Source: Mycolicibacterium sp. (GTDB lineage Bacteria > Actinomycetota > Actinomycetes > Mycobacteriales > Mycobacteriaceae). From it: 34,388 bases of DNA. This document shows positions 29,764 to 34,388 of the stretch, one piece after another. Position 1 is the first letter of the stretch. Each line of letters starts with the position of its first letter. The notes beneath the pieces are model-generated. The model was given only the letters and a program-made list of their open reading frames with translations, made no database searches and was not told the DNA's origin. The stretch is from NCBI RefSeq assembly GCF_016462945.1, contig NZ_JAEMSG010000021.1:1-34388 (forward strand), written 5' to 3'. A program made the position numbers and the translations under genes.

Positions 29764-30644
29764 GCGTCTGCCTGCGCCGCCGCAAACGTGGTGCGACAGC
29801 CGGGGCAGCAGAACCAGTGGTCCTGCTCGCCGATCCGAAGATGCACGGTGCCCGGCCCCACCGTGACGGTCATCCCGCACACCGGGTCCAGTGCGGTGCT
29901 CACCGCCGGCGCGTGCTCCGGTGGCGCAACGACAATTCCTTCGGAACGGATGGCGCCGATCATCTCCGCGGCGATCGACACCGCGATCTCGGCGGGTGTC
30001 TGCGCGTCGATCGGCAACCCGACGGGTGTGTGCACCCGGGTCCGTTCGGAGGCGTCCAGATTCAGTGCGTCGAGCACTGAAGCGCCCCGGACCTGGCTTG
30101 CGACCAAGCCGATATAGCTGACACCGGCGTCCAGTGCCGCCCGGATTGTCTCGGCCTCGGCACCGCCGTGGGTGGCGATCACCACTGCGGCTGCCCCGTC
30201 GAACCCGCCGGTGTCCTCGTCGTCGCGGACCTCGTAGCCCAGCACCGAACAGATCTGAGCCAGTGCTCGGGCGATGGGGGCGGTACCGCAGATCCGGACC
30301 AGGGGAGCCGGAATCTGCGGCGCGAGAAAGATTTCCAGCGCACCGCCGGACAGGCACGGGTTGACCACCACGGAGGCGCCGGGGGCGTCCGGGAAGTCGA
30401 CGTCGCCGTCGGGCAGTACCCGCAACAGCACACTCTCACCGGTTTGCAGCGCCCCCAGTGCGGCCTTGCGCACCGAACTCTGCGCGCACTGTCCGCCGAC
30501 GAAACCCTCGATGGTGCCGTCGGGATGCAGGATCGCCTCATCACCGGCCTGCGCCGATGTCGGGTGCTGGGCGCGCACCACCGTCGCGTGCACGAACGGA
30601 TTACGGTCGTGACGCAGTTGGCGGACCCGGTCGGCGATGGTCAT
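29760..30644 (-). CDS. XdhC/CoxI-type maturation factor fused to a YHS metal-binding domain
   Basis: A 294-residue protein. The N-terminal XdhC_CoxI domain (about 1-100) includes GFVGGQCAQSSVRKAA. The Rossmann-like XdhC C-terminal domain (about 105-240) includes VVIATHGGAEAETI and VSYIGLVASQVRG. The last 40 residues form a YHS/TRASH-like element: Cys256-Gly-Met258, then Phe278 followed by Cys279, Cys280 and Cys283. XdhC proteins protect Moco, pass it for sulfuration and guide insertion into the apo-enzyme. The extra Cys module could bind copper or zinc. The M. tuberculosis counterpart Rv0372c is shorter (251 aa), about the length without this module. ATG 30644 lies 17 nt after the coxL stop, with GGGGA upstream. 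Confidence 0.87.
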   Translation of the reverse strand: MTIADRVRQLRHDRNPFVHATVVRAQHPTSAQAGDEAILHPDGTIEGFVGGQCAQSSVRKAALGALQTGESVLLRVLPDGDVDFPDAPGASVVVNPCLSGGALEIFLAPQIPAPLVRICGTAPIARALAQICSVLGYEVRDDEDTGGFDGAAAVVIATHGGAEAETIRAALDAGVSYIGLVASQVRGASVLDALNLDASERTRVHTPVGLPIDAQTPAEIAVSIAAEMIGAIRSEGIVVAPPEHAPAVSTALDPVCGMTVTVGPGTVHLRIGEQDHWFCCPGCRTTFAAAQADA

Positions 30645-30661
30645 CGTGGTGATCGTCCCCG

Positions 30662-33085
30662 CTAGATCGGCGGGGTGGCGCGGCCCTGCATGGCCTCCCA
30701 CACCCGTGACGGGGTCAGCGGCATATCGGCGTGCCGAACCCCGAACGGTGCCAGCGCATCCACGACCGCGTTGACGACCGCGGGAGGTGAACCGACAGTG
30801 GCCGATTCACCTACGCCCTTGGCGCCGATGGGATGGTGCGGCGACGGCGTGACGGTATGCCCGGTCTCCAGGTAGGGCACCTCGAGTGCAGTCGGAATCA
30901 GATAGTCCATCAGCGAGCCGCCGAGGCAGTTGCCCTCCTCGTCGAAGGCGATCATCTCCATCAATGCCATGCCGATACCGTCGACGATGCCGCCGTGCAC
31001 CTGGCCCTCGATGATCATCGGGTTGATCCGGGTACCGCAGTCGTCGACCGCCAGGAATCGGCGGACCTTCACAGTCGCGGTGCCGGGGTCGATGTCGACC
31101 ACACAGAAGTAGGCACCGTAGGGGTAGGTCAGGTTGTCCGGGTTGTAGCAGACCTCGGCATCCAGGCCACCTTCCAAACCCTCGGGCAGATCGCCGGCGC
31201 CGTGCGCCTTCATCGCGATGTCCTGGATGGTCACCGATGCCGACGGGTCGCCTTTGACGTGGAAGGAACCCTTCTCCCACTCCAGGTCGGCCACCGAGAC
31301 TTCCAGCATTCCGGACGCGATGATCTTGGCCTTATCGCGGATCTTGCGGGCCACCAGTGCGGCGGCTGCGCCGGAGACCGGAGTGGACCGGCTGCCGTAG
31401 GTGCCCAACCCGAACGGAGTCTGGTCGGTATCGCCGTGCACCACGTCGATGTCCTCCGGCGGGATACCCAGTTCCTCCGCGATGATCTGGGCGAAGGTCG
31501 TCTCGTGGCCCTGGCCCTGGGTCTGCACCGAAAGCCGCACCACCGCTTTACCGGTCGGGTGGATGCGCAACTCACACCCGTCGGCCATGCCCAGGCCGAG
31601 GATGTCCATATCCTTGCGCGGGCCTGCGCCGACAGCCTCGGTGAAGAAGGACATGCCGATGCCCATCAACTCGCCGCGGGTGCGCTTCTCGGCCTGCTCG
31701 GCACGCAACTGCTCGTAGCCGATCATGTCCATGGCTAACCGCATCGTGGTCTCGTAGTCACCCGAGTCGTACAGCCAGCCGGTCTTGCTCTTGTACGGGA
31801 ACTGCTCGGGCTTCAGCAGGTTCTTCAACCGCAACTCGGCCGGATCCATCTTGAGATCGAAAGCCAGACAATCCACCAGTCGCTCGACGAAGTAGACCGC
31901 CTCGGTGATGCGGAACGAGCAGGCGTATGCCACGCCACCGGGTGCCTTATTGGTGAACACCGCGGTCATGTGGCAGTAGGCGGCCTCGATGTCGTAGCTG
32001 CCGGTGAAGACGCCGAAGAAGCCGGCCGGGTACTTGATGGGCGACGCGACGCCGTTGAACGCGCCGTGGTCGGCGAGCACTTTGGAGCGGATCGCCAGGA
32101 TCTTGCCGTCCTTGGTCGCCGCGATATCGCCGACCATGATGTAGTCGCGGGCGAAACCGGTGGAGGTCAGGTTCTCGCTGCGGTCTTCCATCCACTTGAC
32201 CGGCTTGCCGAGCACCAGCGATGCGACGATCGCGCAGACATAGCCCGGATAGATCGGCACCTTGTTACCGAATCCGCCGCCGATATCGGGCGCGATGATG
32301 CGGATCTTGTGCTCGGGCAGTCCGGCGACCAACGCGTAGACGGTGCGGTGCGCGTGCGGCGCCTGGGTGGTCGACCACAGCGTCAGCTTTCCGCTGACCG
32401 GGTCGAGGTCGGCGACCGCTCCGCAGGTCTCCATCGGCGCGGGATGCACCCGCGGATAGATGATTTCCTGGGTGACGACGACGTCGGCCTTGGCGAAGAC
32501 GGCGTCGGTGGCCGCGGCGTCGCCGGTCTCCCAGTCGAAGCAATGGTTGTCGGTCTTGCCGTCGAGATCGGTGCGGATCACCGGTGCCGACGGGTCCAGC
32601 GCCTTGCGTACGTCGACGACCGGAATCAGCGGCTCGTAGTCAATGTCGATGAGTTCCAACGCATCTCGCGCGGAGTAGCGATCCTCGGCGACGACGAATG
32701 CGACCTCCTGGCCCTGGAACCTCACCTTGTCGGTGGCCAGCACGGCTTGTACGTCGTTGGACAGTGTGGGCATCCAGGCCAAGCCCTTGGCGGCCAGGTC
32801 GGCGCCGGTGATGACGGCCTTGACCTTCGGGTGCGCCAGGGCGGCACTGACGTCGATGCTGGTGATCGTGGCGTGGGCGTAGGGCGAGCGCAGGATCGCC
32901 AGGTGCAGCATGCCGGGCAGTTGCACATCATCGACATAGTTGCCGCGGCCACGGATGAAGCGCGGATCCTCCTTGCGCAGCATCCGGCCGTAGCCGCAGG
33001 GCTTCTGGTCGTTGTCGGCGGTGTCGTTTTCGGAGACCGGGCGTTGGACTTCCTCGGCGGACAGCCGAGATTCGACTGTGGTCAT
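30662..33085 (-). CDS. coxL: CO dehydrogenase large subunit, form I type
   Basis: An 807-residue molybdopterin hydroxylase large subunit. The active-site loop AYACSFR at residues 386-392 (DNA 31910-31930) is the form I CO dehydrogenase signature. Cys389 corresponds to the Cu-ligating Cys388 of Oligotropha. IGGGFGNKVPIY, QGQGHETTFAQI, and the base Glu760 in GVGESATVGSPP complete the Moco-binding set. It oxidises CO to CO2 with water at a Mo-S-Cu centre, in complex with CoxS and CoxM. ATG 33085 overlaps the coxS stop (ATGA); a longer frame would extend into coxS. Gene order coxM-S-L is also form I. Resembles Rv0373c. Confidence 0.95.
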   Translation of the reverse strand: MTTVESRLSAEEVQRPVSENDTADNDQKPCGYGRMLRKEDPRFIRGRGNYVDDVQLPGMLHLAILRSPYAHATITSIDVSAALAHPKVKAVITGADLAAKGLAWMPTLSNDVQAVLATDKVRFQGQEVAFVVAEDRYSARDALELIDIDYEPLIPVVDVRKALDPSAPVIRTDLDGKTDNHCFDWETGDAAATDAVFAKADVVVTQEIIYPRVHPAPMETCGAVADLDPVSGKLTLWSTTQAPHAHRTVYALVAGLPEHKIRIIAPDIGGGFGNKVPIYPGYVCAIVASLVLGKPVKWMEDRSENLTSTGFARDYIMVGDIAATKDGKILAIRSKVLADHGAFNGVASPIKYPAGFFGVFTGSYDIEAAYCHMTAVFTNKAPGGVAYACSFRITEAVYFVERLVDCLAFDLKMDPAELRLKNLLKPEQFPYKSKTGWLYDSGDYETTMRLAMDMIGYEQLRAEQAEKRTRGELMGIGMSFFTEAVGAGPRKDMDILGLGMADGCELRIHPTGKAVVRLSVQTQGQGHETTFAQIIAEELGIPPEDIDVVHGDTDQTPFGLGTYGSRSTPVSGAAAALVARKIRDKAKIIASGMLEVSVADLEWEKGSFHVKGDPSASVTIQDIAMKAHGAGDLPEGLEGGLDAEVCYNPDNLTYPYGAYFCVVDIDPGTATVKVRRFLAVDDCGTRINPMIIEGQVHGGIVDGIGMALMEMIAFDEEGNCLGGSLMDYLIPTALEVPYLETGHTVTPSPHHPIGAKGVGESATVGSPPAVVNAVVDALAPFGVRHADMPLTPSRVWEAMQGRATPPI

Positions 33086-33561
33086 GCCTGCGCCTCTTCC
33101 TTGTTCGGGTGCTTCGCCGCCCACTGAATGGACCGGACGATGGTGGTGTAGCCGGTACAGCGACAGATCTGGCCGGAGATGGCTTCCCGGATCTCGTGCT
33201 CGGTGGGATCAGGGTTCTTGTCCAGCAGCGCCCGGGCGCAAATCATCATGCCGGGCGTGCAGAACCCGCACTGCAATCCGTGGCACTGCATGAAACCTTC
33301 CTGCACCGGATCGAGCTTGCCGTCGACCGCCATGCCCTCGACGGTCCCGATGTCGTGACCCGAGGCCATCGCCGCGAGGATCGTGCAGGATTTCACCGGC
33401 TCGCCGTCAATGGACACCACGCAGGTCCCGCAGTTGGAGGTGTCACAGCCCCAGTGGGTTCCGGTGAGCCGCAGCTGGTCGCGCAGGAAGTGCACCAGCA
33501 GCGTTCGGGGTTCCACCTCGGCGCTCACCTGTTCGCCGTTGACGGTCATGTTGATCTGCAT
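33082..33561 (-). CDS. coxS: CO dehydrogenase small subunit, two [2Fe-2S] clusters
   Basis: A 159-residue iron-sulfur subunit. The plant-ferredoxin-like cluster is ligated by Cys39, Cys44, Cys47 and Cys59 (GCDTSNCGTC, then SC). The second, helical-domain cluster is ligated by Cys98, Cys101, Cys133 and Cys135 (QCGFCTPGM, then CRCTGY). Both clusters relay electrons from the Mo centre of CoxL to FAD of CoxM. All eight ligands are present. GGAAGG precedes the ATG by 6 nt, and the stop overlaps coxL by 4 nt. Length equals Rv0374c. Confidence 0.96.
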   Translation of the reverse strand: MQINMTVNGEQVSAEVEPRTLLVHFLRDQLRLTGTHWGCDTSNCGTCVVSIDGEPVKSCTILAAMASGHDIGTVEGMAVDGKLDPVQEGFMQCHGLQCGFCTPGMMICARALLDKNPDPTEHEIREAISGQICRCTGYTTIVRSIQWAAKHPNKEEAQA

Positions 33562-33575
33562 CAGTTGCCTTCCGG

Positions 33576-34388
33576 TTAGGCGTTGGCCCGCACACGCTCA
33601 ACGGCGGTGCGCAGGGTTCGGGTGGTCAGTTCGGCGGCCAGATGCCGCTTGTAGGCCTCGGTGCCACGCTGATCGGTGACCGGTTCGCAGGCCAGTGCGG
33701 CCAGCCGGCCGGCCTCGGCGAACGTCTCCTCGGTCGCCGGTGCACCCGCGAGCGCCTCGCGCACCGCGACCAAGCCGTCGTGGTCGGCGTTGACGGCGGT
33801 CAGCCCTACCCGGCCCTCGGCGATCCGATCCCCGTCCAATGTCACGGTGGCGCCCGCAGCGGCCACCGCCCAGTCACCGACCCGACGCTCCACCTTGTAG
33901 TAGGCGCTGGATGAGTTGGGCCGCAACGGGATCCGCACCTCGATGAGAATCTCGTTATGGTCGCGCGACGTCTCGTAGGCGCCGACGTGGAAGTCGTCGA
34001 TACCGATCTCACGCTGTCCCTTGGGACCGCGAACGAGAACCGTCGCGCCGAGGATCTCGCACACCGTCGACAGGTCCTCAGCGGGGTCGGCCTGGCACAG
34101 CGAGCCACCGACTGTGCCGCGGTTGCGCACGACCGGATCGGCGATCACCCACTCGGCGTCGGCGAAGATCGGGGCCGCCCGGAGCAGGTCGGCCGACGCC
34201 AACACCTCGGCGTGCCGGGCCATCGCGCCCAGGCGCGCCTGCGTCGGGGTGACCTCGATATAGCTGAGCTCACCGTGCAGGTCGTTGATATCGATGAGGT
34301 ACTCGGGGTTGGCGATCCGGAGCTTCATCATCGGCAGCAGGCTGTGCCCGCCGGCAACGATCATCGCCCCTTCACCAAGGCGGTCCAG
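33576..34388 (-). CDS. coxM: CO dehydrogenase medium (FAD) subunit, 5' end cut by window
   Basis: The frame stays open to the window edge, so the start is missing; 270 residues are visible, and about 20-30 N-terminal residues should lie outside. FAD-binding motifs are AGGHSLLPMMKLRI near the beginning and RGTVGGSLCQADPAED in the middle, both typical of CoxM/XDH FAD subunits. The C-terminal CO_deh_flav_C domain is complete (ending around TTRTLRTAVERV). It passes electrons from CoxS to the respiratory chain. An apparent internal ATG at 34364 lies inside the FAD motif region and is not the start. It is 14 nt upstream of coxS. The operon promoter is outside the window. Confidence 0.94.
   Translation of the reverse strand: MDRLGEGAMIVAGGHSLLPMMKLRIANPEYLIDINDLHGELSYIEVTPTQARLGAMARHAEVLASADLLRAAPIFADAEWVIADPVVRNRGTVGGSLCQADPAEDLSTVCEILGATVLVRGPKGQREIGIDDFHVGAYETSRDHNEILIEVRIPLRPNSSSAYYKVERRVGDWAVAAAGATVTLDGDRIAEGRVGLTAVNADHDGLVAVREALAGAPATEETFAEAGRLAALACEPVTDQRGTEAYKRHLAAELTTRTLRTAVERVRANA

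Noticed and set aside
31970-33127. Long plus-strand frame opposite coxL
   Set aside because: Shadow of the coxL codon bias. The product lacks any domain, and the opposite strand carries all CO dehydrogenase active-site motifs.

Overview
The window is about 34 kb of high-GC actinobacterial DNA. It is almost certainly from a Mycobacterium/Mycolicibacterium-type genome. The reasons are the ESX-associated small proteins at the left edge, a mycofactocin-type short-chain dehydrogenase, an F420-type luciferase-like oxidoreductase, a VapBC pair, several genes that look like M. tuberculosis families (nitrobindin Rv2717c, GreA-like Rv3788, the CO-dehydrogenase operon Rv0368c-Rv0375c), and repeated use of leaderless promoters. 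Genes are packed tightly with 1-4 nt overlaps, and no gap exceeds about 150 nt. I saw no tRNA, rRNA, CRISPR array, insertion sequence or prophage gene.

Layout. (1) 1-1.2 kb: the 3' end of a larger gene, then EspC-like and EspD/EspH-like genes, with a 45-codon gene on the other strand. (2) 1.2-4.1 kb, minus: a run of methyltransferase, VOC protein, nitrobindin and beta-lactamase-fold hydrolase. (3) 4.2-7.7 kb: D-aminoacylase-type amidohydrolase and a zinc-ribbon rhomboid protease (plus), then a secreted protein and a small membrane protein (minus). (4) 7.8-12 kb, plus: Kup potassium transporter, FAD monooxygenase, and an alpha/beta hydrolase behind a palindromic operator-like region. (5) 12.0-12.7 kb, minus: VapBC. 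(6) 12.8-18.1 kb: a catabolic block of BVMO-like flavoprotein, mycofactocin SDR, acyl-CoA synthetase and F420-type oxidoreductase. (7) 18.1-21.6 kb: HugZ-type protein divergent from a coupled run of GreA-like factor, quinone oxidoreductase and maltokinase-family kinase. (8) 21.5-24.6 kb: a three-cysteine ferredoxin with ApbE, divergent from a two-component system. (9) 24.7-25.6 kb: MpaB/DUF2236 protein. (10) 25.7-34.4 kb: ModA lipoprotein convergent with a coxM-S-L-(xdhC)-(mocA-like)-D-G-E operon.

The strongest biological unit is the last one. It carries the structural subunits of a molybdenum CO dehydrogenase, with CoxL showing the form I active-site signature AYACSFR. It also carries enzyme-maturation genes and sits next to a molybdate-binding lipoprotein. 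Together these predict atmospheric or low-level CO oxidation. Within it, the XdhC-type maturation protein has a C-terminal YHS metal-binding module and CoxG has a C-terminal membrane anchor.

Other points worth attention are a BVMO-like enzyme whose fingerprint histidine is arginine, an orphan maltokinase/glucosamine-kinase-like gene, a ferredoxin-ApbE pair beside a two-component system, a set of TANNNT -10 boxes placed 6-7 nt before start codons (leaderless promoters), and convergent gene pairs whose stop codons share one CTAG.
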